A stretch of 64,000 nucleotides of DNA from Tyto alba (taxonomy: Eukaryota > Chordata > Aves > Strigiformes > Tytonidae), in the NCBI RefSeq assembly GCF_018691265.1, contig NW_024881272.1, positions 24,913,323-24,977,322 of the forward strand, in the 5' to 3' direction. Position numbers and translations under genes: made by a program. Under the pieces are notes generated by a model, which was not told where the DNA came from, searched no databases, and saw nothing but the letters and a program-made list of their open reading frames with translations. Of the stretch, positions 38,501-63,644 are shown piece after piece. Position 1 is the stretch's first letter; every line of letters starts with the position of its first letter.

Positions 38501-39669
38501 CTATGATTTCAGTCGGACAGACAAAAGTGAAGTCCAGGGGGTAGAAGAAGAACACAACATATTTTCCTGGAAGAACAGTATAGCCAGTTAATATCTTACC
38601 TTTATAAGAGCTGTCATATTCAATATTGACCAAATACTGATATAAGAAAAAGGGTACAACACTGCCTTTAATGATTAAATGGATGACTACAGATGCCTCT
38701 ATTTCAAGATTTGCTATATAAATGGCAAGACCATAACACACCTAGTGGATTTACACTTCAGCCAAATACCATCTACCCCGCTCTTCAAGGTCACTCCACA
38801 GCTAACAACACAGAACTCTACCAACTGAAGCCTCCAAAACCAGACTGCCAAATTTGACAGGGAATGCCTGTCTCCTGGGTCTACTCTCATAGGCCTGCCC
38901 AGAGCACACCTAGAACCTACACTAGAAGGCCCGATGGTTGGCTACTAACAGCACAGAAATGCCAAAGGTCCAAAACGACTACAAGCCAAGGAGACATTTT
39001 AACTGTGTGGGTGACTAGTCTATAGCTACTCACCACCCTCATGCAGTCTGAGGGCCACAGCTTCATTAGAGATGTCTTTCTAAAGCCATGTTAGTACTTG
39101 AATACTCTAGGCTTTCCTTTTGATTTTAATAAGCTTTTTTGTCAAGGCAAACATTTTGTCAGTACTCTAGAAAAAGGGACTTCATTGGTTAGAGGAAAGA
39201 ATCTGCTTTCCACTGACAGAAAGCCTATGAGAAAAGATTTTGCTATTCCATATAGTCTAGGTATGTTATCAGTCTCACAGTATGACAGACAAGACAAATA
39301 AGCCTGGTCCAAGATTACAGTTTAGAAGAGTTTTATGCTAATTAGTAACAATTATCACAGCTGGGACATTCAGCTATGCTGCTGACAGCTTCCCAAGCAT
39401 ACTCCAGCCTTCATGGAGAACCACTGCACAAGTTGTGTACTTCAGTCTACTGCCAAGTGGTCACTGTTACTTCAAAAAACAATCAAGATGTATCCTTAGA
39501 TGCCCTTCACTCCTGCATATGGCCAAATTATATCTGTGCAATTAGAGAAGCACATAAGCTTACCTTTATAGTCAGAGAGCTTGATGTCTTTGAATTGTCC
39601 ATCTGGCATGACAGCCGTGGCAGTAAAGTCAGGGGCTGGTTTCCCAATGAAAGCCTTTCCTGAAGACAT
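35591..39669 (-). CDS. PRDX1: Peroxiredoxin 1, typical 2-Cys
   Basis: PRDX1 is a cytosolic and nuclear thiol peroxidase that reduces H2O2 and alkyl hydroperoxides; thioredoxin regenerates it. Minus-strand coding exons, in order: 39669-39564, 38566-38413, 38126-38004, 37350-37220 and 35676-35591. All have GT-AG junctions with matching phases, total 600 nt and 199 residues plus TAA, the usual family length. Visible motifs are the N-terminal [10 protein letters not shown], the peroxidatic Cys52 in DFTFVCPTE, Cys83 in SHFCHLAW, the GGLG motif of hyperoxidation-sensitive enzymes, the resolving Cys173 in [10 protein letters not shown], and the C-terminal KEYFSKQK with the YF motif. Residue 152, in PVGRCVDE, is Cys where I remember Ser in PRDX1 and its paralogues. 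The ATG follows an 11-nt untranslated piece that starts after an ATCTAG acceptor at 39681-39682. Exon 1 is non-coding, near 42.6 kb. PRDX1 points towards MMACHC. Confidence 0.97.
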
Positions 39670-40859
39670 CTTGATTTAATCTAGATAGGAGTGAATAATG
39701 ATACAGTTTAGATAATAGTACATTTGCACCTGGAAGTAATCATTTATTCAAAGCATCTTACCAGTTTAGATTGAACATTAAAGACAGTTTATCAGCACTT
39801 GGTCTTGCAAGAGCAAGACTTGAGTGAATTAGTTTGAACTTTGTCACATGGGTGGTCCAGTCAAAACACTAACTTTTTTTTTTCCCTGAAGCAGCACAGC
39901 AAGATACCGTTCAGTAACACAGCCTAGATACCAAGACACTATACAGATTATTAGCACTTTAAGATCTATGGCTTATTAGCATCTTAATGGTCATCTTTGA
40001 CCAATAACAGCTCAAGAGTTTGGAAAGGGGCTAGTCTGGAGTGGCTAGCCTGGAGTTTTAGCAGCACTCAGTAAGTCTTCCCATTCCACTTGGCAGACGA
40101 GTTAAAGTCTGTTTTTTTAAAAACTTTTGCTGAGGAGACCCTTGGTCAATTTTATAAGGGAATTTAAGACCTCAAACTTTATCTTCTGTTGATTCTAGAA
40201 GAAAAGAACTTTTGCTAATCCCCAGAGAACAGTGCTCTGCATGACTACACTTCAGCCTTTCAAACAATTAAACTGTATTTTATTTGCAACTGGAAAGCCT
40301 TATGGTATACATGGGAATCACATTCTACATTAACAATCAAAATTTCACTAAGTCTTAAATCAATACAGCCAGGCTGTTCCCCCCCAAGTCTACTGAAAAA
40401 GAGTAAGAGGGTACACAAGGACAAGAGAACTCAGCTGCCTGCCCTAAAAGCTAATAATTTGTAATACACCCAGTACAGTATTTTTGCTCCATCTGGGAAT
40501 GCAGTATATCACTTTAGAATTCCATTTACTTCCAGAGTGTAATCTTTCAGATAAGTAACTTTATGAACCTTGTTTAACTCAAAATCTTCTTAAGTTATTC
40601 TATACACAGCTACAAACATAGCTGCCTTAGAGATAAAAAAAGCCTCTGAAAGGTTAGCATGAGTCTCATGTTGCTAAGGAAAGCAGAGATTCATGGATTC
40701 TTCCAAGTCCTTCCTGCCTGCAAGGCATGAAGTCCATTCTAAAAAAGGTTGAAAGCACCTCACTTCTTGGCTTCTTCCCTCTTGCCAGCCCACTTTCTTC
40801 CTGTAGAATTAGCCCATAAGTCATAAGCATTTATCTTTCAAACCAAGTTTAGCCTTTTT

Positions 40860-40880
40860 CATAATGGTTTAACCATTATG
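40860..40880. repeat. Perfect short palindrome in PRDX1 intron 1
   Basis: Ten-base arms (CATAATGGTT / AACCATTATG) around a single T. It lies in intron 1 of PRDX1. No function is evident. Confidence 0.7.
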
Positions 40881-42230
40881 TAAGCTTTTCTTACACACCC
40901 TGACAGTATATAGACAGTAATCATTTTGAAAACTGCCAAAATGTTTAGTGTTTCTAACGGCCTTTTGTAACAAAGCTCTTTATCCCCATGTTCATCCAAG
41001 GGTTTAGTCTTCAACTGCAGCAGACTGGGAGCGAGTCTTACAAATGAAGGTGGCCAGAACTAGAGCATTCATAGCATTGTACTGAAGCAGCCTAGCAGGA
41101 AGACAATAATCCCTCTGCCAAGTATTACAGGTAGCCATGGATGCAAGTGCATTCTGAAACTGCAGTTCTGTAAGAAGGATAGGGGACAGCCATTGCACAG
41201 AATTCAAGATGCCACCAACTACTGAGTTTTATCTTCTAAGCAAGAGCCATTTTGTCTGGGGTGCATGACCCCACATTTTGTCACTGAATTACATTCTTTT
41301 CCACTACTCAAGCCCAAGGTCATCCTTTTGCTCAGTACTATGCCAGTCCTCCTATATTTATTCCATCAGTAATCCCCTGGAGTATTTTACTACATATTCA
41401 ATGTCAAATAAAAGCTGGCAGACAGCTCTTTGATACTTCCCCTTTCTAAACTGCAAATTATTGTCCCTTTTTTAGGTAACAAATCTTTAATATTGGCAGA
41501 TTTCAGTTGCCTTGTACTGCAAGAGGACCATCTGCTTTCCTCAAGAGCACCTACTGTGACCTGCCAACATTTCTGCTTTTGCATGCAGGGTTAGCATGTG
41601 TCCTCACATGTTCTGCTTGGATTTTTAGCCACAGCGTTTCCTAACCCACAGAGGAACAGACCACTGACTCGATGTTATTTCCTTTCGTTCTAGAGGAAAG
41701 GAGAATGGGCACTGCAAATCAAGTACGCTTGAATCAGGTCAGAATACCTTTCTGCTGTTCCTAACTGCACACAGCCTCAATTATCTTTAAACTGCAATTA
41801 TAAGCCAGGCCTGCACTCTTAACTAGTAATTCATACCTTCAGGATATCTTGAACAAAAGTGAAAGGCTATTTCAAAACACACCCGCTGCCTTCCACCTTG
41901 CTACCTTCAGACTATCACAAAAACGCGGTTAAGCTACTGAGCTGCGGTCAGAAGAGAGCAGCATCGCCCCAAGTCTCCTCGGTTCGAGTACACCGCAGCC
42001 AGCCACACACAGACCACGAAACGCGTTTTGCTCAGAAAGTTCTAAAGCGAGATCAAAGCATCCCCCTGCGCCCAAAGGCCACTACACCGCTCCGTGATGG
42101 GGACACCCGCCTCCTTCGAGGCCGCTCCGCAGCCTGGCTGCGCGCTCCCCGGGCAGCGCTGATAACGGCCGGCGGGTAGGAAAGGACTATCTCTGGGTAC
42201 CGTCCCCTGTCCTCCCTCCCACTCCCCCCC

Positions 42231-42455
42231 AAAAAAAAAAAAAAAAATAAAAGCACGAAAGAGGGGGAAACCAAACAAGGGAGGAGAGCGGCAACCCCAG
42301 CAACGCGCTCCTCCAGGGGCGGGATGCGGAGATCAAGAGCTCGCCCTGCACGCTGCGCTCAAGAGCCCATCCGCGCAGAGGGGGAGGGGAAAACAAAACA
42401 AGCAAACACAAAAAAAACACACAAAAAAAAAAAAAAAAACAAAAAAAAAAAAAAA
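42231..42455. repeat. A-rich tracts at the start of PRDX1 intron 1
   Basis: A 17-A run at 42231-42247 and a nearly pure A tract at 42409-42455 interrupted by single C residues. On the PRDX1 sense strand these are long T tracts, about 100-330 bases downstream of the exon 1 donor. Confidence 0.75.
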
Positions 42456-42555
42456 GAGAGAGAAAAATATGCACTGCAAAACCCCAAATAAACACCACCC
42501 CGGCCACCCCCCCGCGGCAAGCACGCACCTGCGCAACCCCCCCGCCAGCACTTAC

Positions 42556-42608
42556 ACAAAGAGCCGAGAATCACCAGCGCCCTACTCCAGCCCGACCCAG
42601 CCGCACAC
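42556..42608 (-). other. PRDX1: PRDX1 non-coding exon 1 (approximate start)
   Basis: A minus-strand GTAAGT donor occupies 42555-42550, so exon 1 ends at 42556. A start near 42608 is inferred from a TATAAA about 27-32 bases upstream. The first intron then runs to the acceptor at 39681. Confidence 0.5.
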
Positions 42609-42634
42609 TGCCGCAGCCCCCCCGCGCCGCCCCC

Positions 42635-42640
42635 TTTATA
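42635..42640 (-). promoter_or_regulatory. PRDX1: PRDX1 TATA box
   Basis: GGGTATAAAGGGGGCGG on the minus strand, embedded in the CpG island at the right distance from the exon 1 donor. Confidence 0.55.
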
Positions 42641-42730
42641 CCCGCCCCGATCTCGCGAGGAGACGGGCGCCTCCGCCGCGGAAGGGGGGGCCGCCGCCAC
42701 CGCCCCTCCCCTCCCGCTTGCAAGGGCAGC

Positions 42731-42741
42731 GTGACTTGGCA
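42731..42741. promoter_or_regulatory. PRDX1: Antioxidant response element upstream of PRDX1
   Basis: GTGACTTGGCA fits the full NRF2/small-Maf consensus RTGACNNNGCR. It lies about 95 bp upstream of the TATA box. Mammalian PRDX1 is a known NRF2 target, so the site is likely to be functional. That is inference from motif and position. Confidence 0.6.
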
Positions 42742-42770
42742 GATTTGCACCGGTCCCTGGCGGGGTGGCC

Positions 42771-45700
42771 GATAGTGGGCTGTCCCCTCTTTATCTGAAC
42801 GGAGATAGTGCCCCAGGCTGTTTAAAAGCAGCAAAAGAATTTGAATAAACAGAGATTATTCTCTGATAGTGATCTAGGAGATGCTGAGAAAATATCCAGT
42901 GTAATGGTTGTAAACAATTCACGGGATTCAGATGGCTTACTGTAAGAATAAATTATTTCTTTAATGCCTTAGCTATAACCAAGCGATGATTATTAGAAGC
43001 CCTCAAAGAGACTGAGGGTACACAGGATTTTGAGGGAGACTGAGAGATAACTCATGTCATTTAGGTGGAGTTCGTTGACTTCAATAAAACCAGACCTATT
43101 AACAAAGCAAATGCATTCACAGTGTTACATACTTCTGGGGTCAAATCTTTATCCTCTCATTCTTCATTATCAACTGCCTCCTCAAGCTGATACTAGTTCC
43201 CAAGGCTTTCATTGACTTTTCCCCATCAATGGGAAGACTGATCCAAGTCATGCAAGTCAGCAAAAAAGCAGAAAACTAAATTAGGTCTTGCCTCTAAGCT
43301 TCAGGGATGGGATGGAAACTCTTGGAAGAAACAGTTACTCACTTCAGGGAATTTTGCATCATTCCCAGAGTGAAGCTACTCTGAGGGACATACAGCCTGA
43401 GTGAATTCCTTGTAAGCATTGTGTTTGGATCCAGGACTGAATTAGTTCGTACTTTTTGAGGACCAAACCTTGAATTCAAATATAAAAGTTTTATTAAATA
43501 GTGAATACTGGAGGCTATGAAGGACACACCAATGACAAAACTGCTTGGTTTAGTCAAAAGCAACAAAAGTGTTTACCAACTGATTTTTTACTTGTCTGTT
43601 TTGTGGCTTACAGTTGCATTTCTTATACCTGTTAAAACTTGATTATACATTGTAATGAGGAGAAAACCACAAAGGATTAACAAACTTTAAATGTTTATAG
43701 TACATCATTGTAGTGTTGCTGGGTGACCATAACCATGTAGTGATTCATCCAAGAGATGACTGGTTTCGTTACCAGATGAAATTACACCTTAAATAATAAA
43801 AGCAAAATAGTATGTATATTTGCACTCAGAAAAATAAACTGCACTCACCTTAATGCAAGTATTTTATCTACTGCTGTTTCTGTTGCTTAATCTTTTACAG
43901 CAAGAAGTGTATTACTTTTTTAACATCAGTGTTGTGATGACAGTTGAGGTCTATAAATTGAGACATGTATATATCTACCTATCAACTCGTGCCATGAACC
44001 TGTGAACAGATTAACCTCTGAAAGATCAGGCAGTCCTAATTAAAACCTCTAGAACAATGCAGTCTTACTGCAACTCCAGCATGTTTACCAATGGACAAAG
44101 TAATGACTTTCTCATGGTTTCAGACTCCTTTAATGCTCGTTATGCACATTTCTCACACTTTCAGATGCATAATATACTCATTTTGCATAGCTACCGTGAT
44201 ATAGTTTGTTCCAGGTTTGTGCCTTAAGCATTGCATTTCCGTTCATGTGTCCATGGCTTCATTATTTTTGATTAGTTTCTGAGCTAGTCTTTCCAACCAT
44301 CAATTTCTGGGGGTTTTGGAGTGATAAATTGTCAGGGCCACTTCTTGTTCACTGAGCAGATGGGTTTCTGTAGCCTTTTTCCATCTTTAGATGTAAAATG
44401 CTACTTAAATTAAAAAAAAAAAAAAAAAATCATTAAATTATCCAAGAAAGAAAGGGCATCTCTACTGAAGCAGGTGCTGGAAGGGCAGAGTTCTCTCCAC
44501 ACCTTGCTTCCCCACACTGTGTTCTTCACACACTGGATTAGCTGTAGTGTAATGCTCTGCTAGAATAGCTGCCAGAGAGAATCACCTTGTATCTGACTAG
44601 CATGGAACATCAGGAGCCCACGTGCAGGCCTCTTTGCACCCATTCATACAGATCTGGCCACAATAAGTAGTTTATTTGTTAACAAAGAGGAGCTGGGTGG
44701 CCCTGCAGTGCTGGAGCACTGAAACTACCAAAAGATTTCCAAATTGGTGGCCACACCAGATTTTACATGTATCATTTTAATGTCTTGGTTGGGAATTGGT
44801 CCCTGGTATGAAAATCAAAACCCTTGCTGGGTGTAAAAACAAAGAGGAAGAAATGGGTCCTACTTCAGAACACTACCACACATTTAGGTTTCCATGAATT
44901 TTGTCAGAAGAGAATTTGAGGATGTTATTTAAGTGTATCCAGGACTTCCAGAGTAAGATGAACTTAGTTAGAACAGTAGTGTGAACTGCGCTTGGGCAAT
45001 GCTGGGTATGCCCCTTGAGCATATACACATCAGTGCTACAGCCAAGATGATCCATACACCCCTCTAAAGCCAGCACATCAGGACATCATCATGCACGTTC
45101 TGTAGAGCTGATCACTGCACGTGAAGAAAGCCTGATGAATCCTGAACATACTGAACTGACTGTATGCACATGATACCATCAGGGGCACAGTAAGAGTAAA
45201 ATCCTGGCAATGTGGGGACATTTTAATATAATATATGCAAAAAGTCAACTGAAAAGCCAACAACTGGCATGTTCCCAAGCCGTGGGGCATTTATGCACTA
45301 GCAGCTGGTGCACAATAGTTTTAATGAAAACAATGACATGTCATTAAATATACAATGCACATTTGCTTTCCTTGATTTGCTCAAGTGACAACTGTATTTC
45401 TAAATCAAAATGTCTTTCATTACCTCTTTCTTCTCTACATATATATATTTTTTAAATTAAAAAAGTTTATTGTATGTTATTTGTATGTTTGGATAATCGC
45501 TGCCTTTTAATGACAAAATGTCTTCCTTACCTTTTCTCTTTCACTCCCTATTATATTGTCAGAGGCTGAGGTTTGTTAAAGTTTACATATGTGATACGAA
45601 TATAATTCAAGCATCTTCTAGTGCATGAAGACTGTGGATTTTCAAATGGATTTGTGATTGACAGGGTCTCTGTAAAAATAAATCAAACCCAGCAGTGATT

Positions 45701-46599
45701 CCTCCCCCTTTATTCTTTCCTCTTCTTAATTCTCTATTTCCTGTTATTTTAAACTGTGTTGTCTTGTCCTTGCACTCTTTCCACTTTTCTGTATTTTGTC
45801 AAAATAGGCTGCACTACAGAAAAGTCTGATCATGTGCATGCCAAAGAGATTAATTAACCTTTGTGCCTTTAAACTTCCTGAGCAATTCAAGTCAGAAGCA
45901 GCAAAAAATCTGCAGCAGAATTATCTTTCTGGAAATAAATAACAGCCCCTTCAAAGCTCTGTTGGATATATATTTTGCCATATTTCTGATATAATCTTAC
46001 TATTTTCAAACTCTGAATGTTTATAAATTACTTATAAAAAATGGAAGCCTGGAGTAAAAGACAGAACTGGTTACAATTTTATGGTGTTTAAGATTACATG
46101 TAAAGTCCTGTAAATCTAGGGGTAGCCTTTGAGTTACAGGCCAAAGTCTGCTCCTGGTAAAGGTCGTATCCTTGACTACAGTATCAAGATTGTACCTACC
46201 CAGGAGTAAGCACTCTGCTAAAATCAGTCTGGTTTAATCTTCCTTTCAATCTTACACAAATAAGGAAGTGCATTCTTGTGCACCTGTAAAAAGGAGCCTT
46301 AGTCCTTTCAGGAAGTGCCATTTCTTTCTCTTTATGCGCCTTTCAGCACAGAGGCCAAAGCAAAACGAGTGTGACTGGCTTTGGAATTCCCCTGGATTCC
46401 TATTATTCAGGGCTGCAATTAAAACGGTGGAAGTTCTGTCTTCCTACCAGTAAAAACAGCTTCAAGCAAATAGACAAGGAGATTGTTATGTAAATGCACA
46501 CCTTTCCTGCAGCCTTCATCGGCTAGGTTTGCATTTTGTAGTTTTCCTCTCTGCGGTGGACTCCCTCAGATTTTTCTCTTAAGCACCCGCTGTGAACGG
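42771..46599. other. Spacer between the PRDX1 and AKR1A1 promoters
   Basis: About 3.8 kb between two divergent promoters. I see no gene, only AT-rich sequence with a poly-A run near 44411-44429. Confidence 0.5.
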
Positions 46600-47200
46600 C
46601 AGAGTCCGGGCTGTCTGAATTTCCTGATGGGAACCGGGCCGAGAGTAAAAGATAAGCAGGGCAAACCCGTGGAGTTACCCGGGAGCGGGTCGGTGCCGAG
46701 GTCGCGGCAGCCCCCACGGCCCGCGGGACATCCCGCAGCCCCGAGGTGCGAACAGCGGGACGGCCGGGAGGGCAAGCCTGCAAAATCCCCGGCACGGCGA
46801 AGGGCCGTAACGAGGCCGGCTCCTCCGTCCACTCCCTGCAGAAACGCTCGTTGCCGGACTTTTAATTTCATTTTGTTTCTCTCGACGGACACTACCCCGC
46901 AGCACTGCAAAGCGCTGTGAACGCCAGTGCGCGTTCTCGCGTGGGCTGGGCCGCCGCTCCCGGGCGGAAGCGGAAGCGGGAGCGGCGGGAGCGGTATAAG
47001 CGAGCGGCGGCGCAAGGTGAGGGCGGATCACGCTCGGTGGGGCGCGGGGGAGTGCGGCCGTGGGCTGCGTGGCGCGGCGCGGCGCGTCCTTATCGTCCCC
47101 CCGTCGTGGGGCAGGCCTCGCTGGCCGCCCTGATAAGGGCACATGGGCGCGTTTGGCGCCTCCGGTAGAAGAGGAGCTGCGGAGGGTTAGCCCTATCTGC
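46600..47200 (+). promoter_or_regulatory. AKR1A1: CpG-island promoter and non-coding exon 1 of AKR1A1
   Basis: A GC- and CpG-rich block about 4.4 kb from the PRDX1 start, head to head with it. A likely untranslated first exon ends at 47016 (GCGCAAG, then a GTGAGG donor). The next acceptor in the gene is at 50819. The start site is not resolved: a TATAAG at 46995 is too close to the donor to be the TATA box of this exon. The long open frames across the island (for example 46675-47244 on minus) are composition artefacts. Confidence 0.55.
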
Positions 47201-50200
47201 AGGGGCAGCAGCGATTCTGTAGCAGGGGATCCCGTATTTTCCATATGTGCCTATTTGTGTGGCCATATGTATTAATTTAATGCATATTTATACGTGTTTT
47301 AATGGTGAAAGACTTACTGTTTTAAATTAAAAGTTGTAGCTGTGGGTTCGTGCATAGCTGTAGTTTACCCCTCTCTGGTTATTAATGCATCCTCCTAGCC
47401 AGACTGCTTACATTGCCTTTGAATAGCTCTGAGCGTTACTCTTTTATGCAAATATGGCAGTAGGAGAGGCGAGTATTAAGCTGAAACCACATCTTAGTTA
47501 CCCCAAATTATTTTGTTTCTATGTTTATTTGTCTTTGCCCTTTTAAAAGAGGCTTCTAGCTTTTTAATGAACCAAATAATGATGGCTAGGAGACACTCCA
47601 GTTCCCTTATATCCCCTTATTAGGGGAAAAATCTGAGTGGAAAGTATTAATTAGTGTGTTTTCTTCTAGTGTTTCTAATTCTGGCATGTTTCCATTCTTC
47701 CAGAGGTTGTAGTTTGCTCTCTCTGCAATGTTAATATACAACAGTGTTACAAGAAGCAAGATGGTTCTTAGAAAATATGCTGATGCTAGTTATTGACTAA
47801 ATGTGTACCTTGTCTTCTGGGCTGAAGTGTTGCATCTAACATGATTGTGTAACATGGTTGTGTCCTAGGACAGTGTGAATCAAAAAGCCTTAAGTCTTTA
47901 GTTGTATTGCATGGTGTAGAAATATACCTTTATTTAGACAACTGAATTCAGGTAAAAAAACCACCCACTTGTATATGTAGCTGACTATGAAATTGCTATT
48001 CAAATTCAGAATATAAGAGAATACTGTTGTCATTGTAATTCTTCCTTCTGTGACTCCCTACCCCCAAAAATAGATATATACCTGTAACTTGGCTCACTAA
48101 GGATTGCTTTCAGCATTAACATCTGGACTTAATACATCTCGGTACAAATCCAGAACCATTAGTTTCTGTTTAACCGTTGTTTTGCACCAGGGGTGCTGGT
48201 CTGTTGCAGTCCTGATAAGAAAGCCACTCAGACTCTGTAAAGTACTGTCTCGAATGCTACTTGTTAGAGCTAACCCCATATGGAAGGAGCGTGGCCTTGA
48301 TAATCTGGTATCCCTTCAGGTGCTGGGAACCCCAAGTTATGCAGCATTGAACAGAGCTCCTCCGATTCATGCACAGCATGTTGTGCAGACCCTGTCCGTA
48401 GAACGGGTTATCCCATTTCAGTCACTTGAGCTATTAGGGATTTTCTTACAAGAAAACAACTCTATTGATCATTTATACTGTCAAACAGAAAGGATGGTTG
48501 CATTAGAACTTCATGCTTTTTTAAGTAAATGCGAGGACATGTAGGTGGCTTAATCACAGGTACCAAGTGGGAGCTGCCTGCAGGCAGGCTCCCTGGTTAC
48601 AGCTGGCTGCTGAGCTTATCCTGCAGCTGTGGGCTGTCTGTCCCACAGCACAGGCCTGAAAGCCACAGCACAGGCCTGAAAGCCAGGCCTGTACATGAAG
48701 TGCAGCACAAGACAAGCCTGGACCTACTCAGGTTAACTGTTAGGTGGATCTTCAGCTCCTTGGGGTACAATGGCCTTGAGGTCAGGGTCACTCCAACTAT
48801 GCTATTATGTCTCTCTGTAAAAAAATGTGTGCTATTTGGTGCCTGCTGTAAATCTACAAAAATATTACTTGAAGATAAACAAGAAATTGAAAATATAAAC
48901 TTTCTCTGTGAACACATCCAACAGCTCTGACAATATCTGTGGAAAATTATAACAACAGGGAGAAAGCAGGGCCATTTTGTGATAGTATGCTGTATGAATG
49001 CTCTGTTTTGAAAACATCTGTTCCTCCTATATAGTCAGCCATTCAGCCAACATTGCATACTTCCACTCTTGGTTTTGTTATAAACAAGTAACATTAATGA
49101 GTTTGGACACAGCTGAACTTGGGAAGTAACTTCCTCAGCTTCTGCTGAAATCAGCTAGCTAGTTTTGGAGCTCATCTTGAATGTGGTTCCTTTTTAATAG
49201 TTTGACCAAAAATGTAGATTGTGAACATGTTGGGACACACTGTAAACCCTTCCTTTTTGATAAAAAGCTTTACCACTGTGAGCGGATTCCTATTTGCAGC
49301 AGCTATAAAGCCAGCAAGAGGTCTTGGAAGATCCTGCTGGACCTTTGTTCTGTTGAGTTTCACAGGGAAAATGATTGGATATCACAGTGCTAAGCAGGAG
49401 AGAGAAGCTCAGGCTCAATGTGCCAACTGACTTTGCATAATCTTTTTTTATTCTCCCTTTAGTAACAGAAGAACACTACTCCTCTGTGACTTTGTGCTAA
49501 ATCAGGTGCGTGATACTTTCTATAATAGCAATGCTAGCCATTGCATTCTGTTTGTACTTGAAATGCATGTTATGCAGGAGTTGAGCTCTTCATCTTGAAT
49601 TTCCATCGAGAGTACACATGCAGATTTTGGCAGTATGGGAACAAGGAATTTTTCAGCTCTTTAAAAGATAGTGTCCCTTTCTGAATGATCAGGGAGATAG
49701 AAAAGAACAGGAAGACAAAAGTTACTTTGGAATTCAAAACACACAAATATGTAAGGACCTACTGCATTTAGGTCACTCTGCACACACGTATTTCTACTTA
49801 TATGTCATAAAGAAAAATAAAAATTTATATTTGCACGAGTTTTATGTGATCAGTGTACTGAGGTGTTACTTCCCATGTTCCCCTTTGAAGGTGCCTCCAT
49901 TTTGTCATAGCCTCGACTTCACATTAGAGAGGGTTTTTTTTTTTAGTGTTTAAAAAAAAAAAAAAGTAGTCTTCTCATTTGGTAGCATTTACCCATTGCA
50001 GGTATATAACAATTCATAAACAATTACGCTTGTTGCAGTGGAAGCCACAATGTTTCTGGTTTTCTTCACAATGCCAGACAGTCTTCATAATGAGTTGTAG
50101 TTCAGCTCTGAGTTGGTGGAAATTGGGATTCATGGCTGACAAAATGCATATCTGGCATAAAAAGATGGGACTGATGCTCCAACAGTGATGCTCTTTGGAG

Positions 50201-50819
50201 CATTTTTAAAAATTTTTTGTTTTTCTGGGCTATGCCTTCATAAATGCCTTTACCATTCACTCAGGTCTTCAAACCTTAACCTGCACTGGCTGTTTCTGAC
50301 AAAATATGTTTATCCTCAACTGCAGTGGTAATTAGAGCTTAGTTCCTGAGCCAGCTGGTAGCAAGTTGGTAGTGAAAAAGACTGTGCAGAAGTCCTGTGG
50401 AATTACTGAATACTGATGGCAGACAAACATCACTTGCTCCCTTCTGCCTCCTCAATGCTTACTGCTGATAAAAAAAAAACAAACAAAAAAAGCACATTTT
50501 CACCTGAGCTTCTCTATTACTTGCATAATACTGCAGAATGCTTCTTTACGTACTTCTCAATTCTGAGAAATCTTGAACTTGTGCACTGTAAATGAGAAAA
50601 GAGAGTAAGAAGGAGGAGGAGGAAAAGGGATCCTTCTCTAGTCTCTCCAGGGTCACTATTAATCTCCTGTATACCAGTAAAAGCTGTAAAGAACCTGTTT
50701 CATCTTTATTATAGAATCATGAGAACCTCTATGATTTTATTTCTTTATGCATAGAAAAGGTAAATTGTTACAACTTACTGAATTGCTGCAAAACTCAGTT
50801 TGTTCTTGTTCTTCTTTAG
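47201..50819 (+). other. AKR1A1: AKR1A1 intron 1, no further gene seen
   Basis: Intronic sequence between the non-coding first exon and the start-codon exon. It contains a 146-codon open frame at 48104-48544 and a 20-bp tandem duplication at 48645-48684, but no recognisable coding exon. Confidence 0.45.
48645..48684. repeat. Exact 20-bp tandem duplication
   Basis: ACAGCACAGGCCTGAAAGCC occurs twice in a row without a mismatch, followed by a partial third CAGGCCTG. It lies in AKR1A1 intron 1. The perfect identity suggests a recent, possibly length-polymorphic duplication. Confidence 0.9.
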
Positions 50820-50825
50820 GCAAAA

Positions 50826-63644
<12,819 letters not shown>

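Larger units (their letters stand above)
41920..42770. promoter_or_regulatory. PRDX1: CpG island of the PRDX1 promoter
   Basis: A GC- and CpG-rich block that includes the non-coding first exon, the TATA box and the antioxidant response element of PRDX1. The minus strand has several runs of seven or more G around 42505-42550 and 42680-42690, so G-quadruplex formation is possible. Confidence 0.7.

Noticed and set aside
41976..41990. tRNA T-loop-like GGTTCGAGT near the PRDX1 promoter
   Set aside because: No acceptor stem, D-arm or anticodon arm can be folded around it.
46675..47244. 189-codon open frame on the minus strand
   Set aside because: It covers the AKR1A1 CpG island and is Ala/Pro/Arg/Ser-rich, the expected artefact of GC-rich DNA with few stops.
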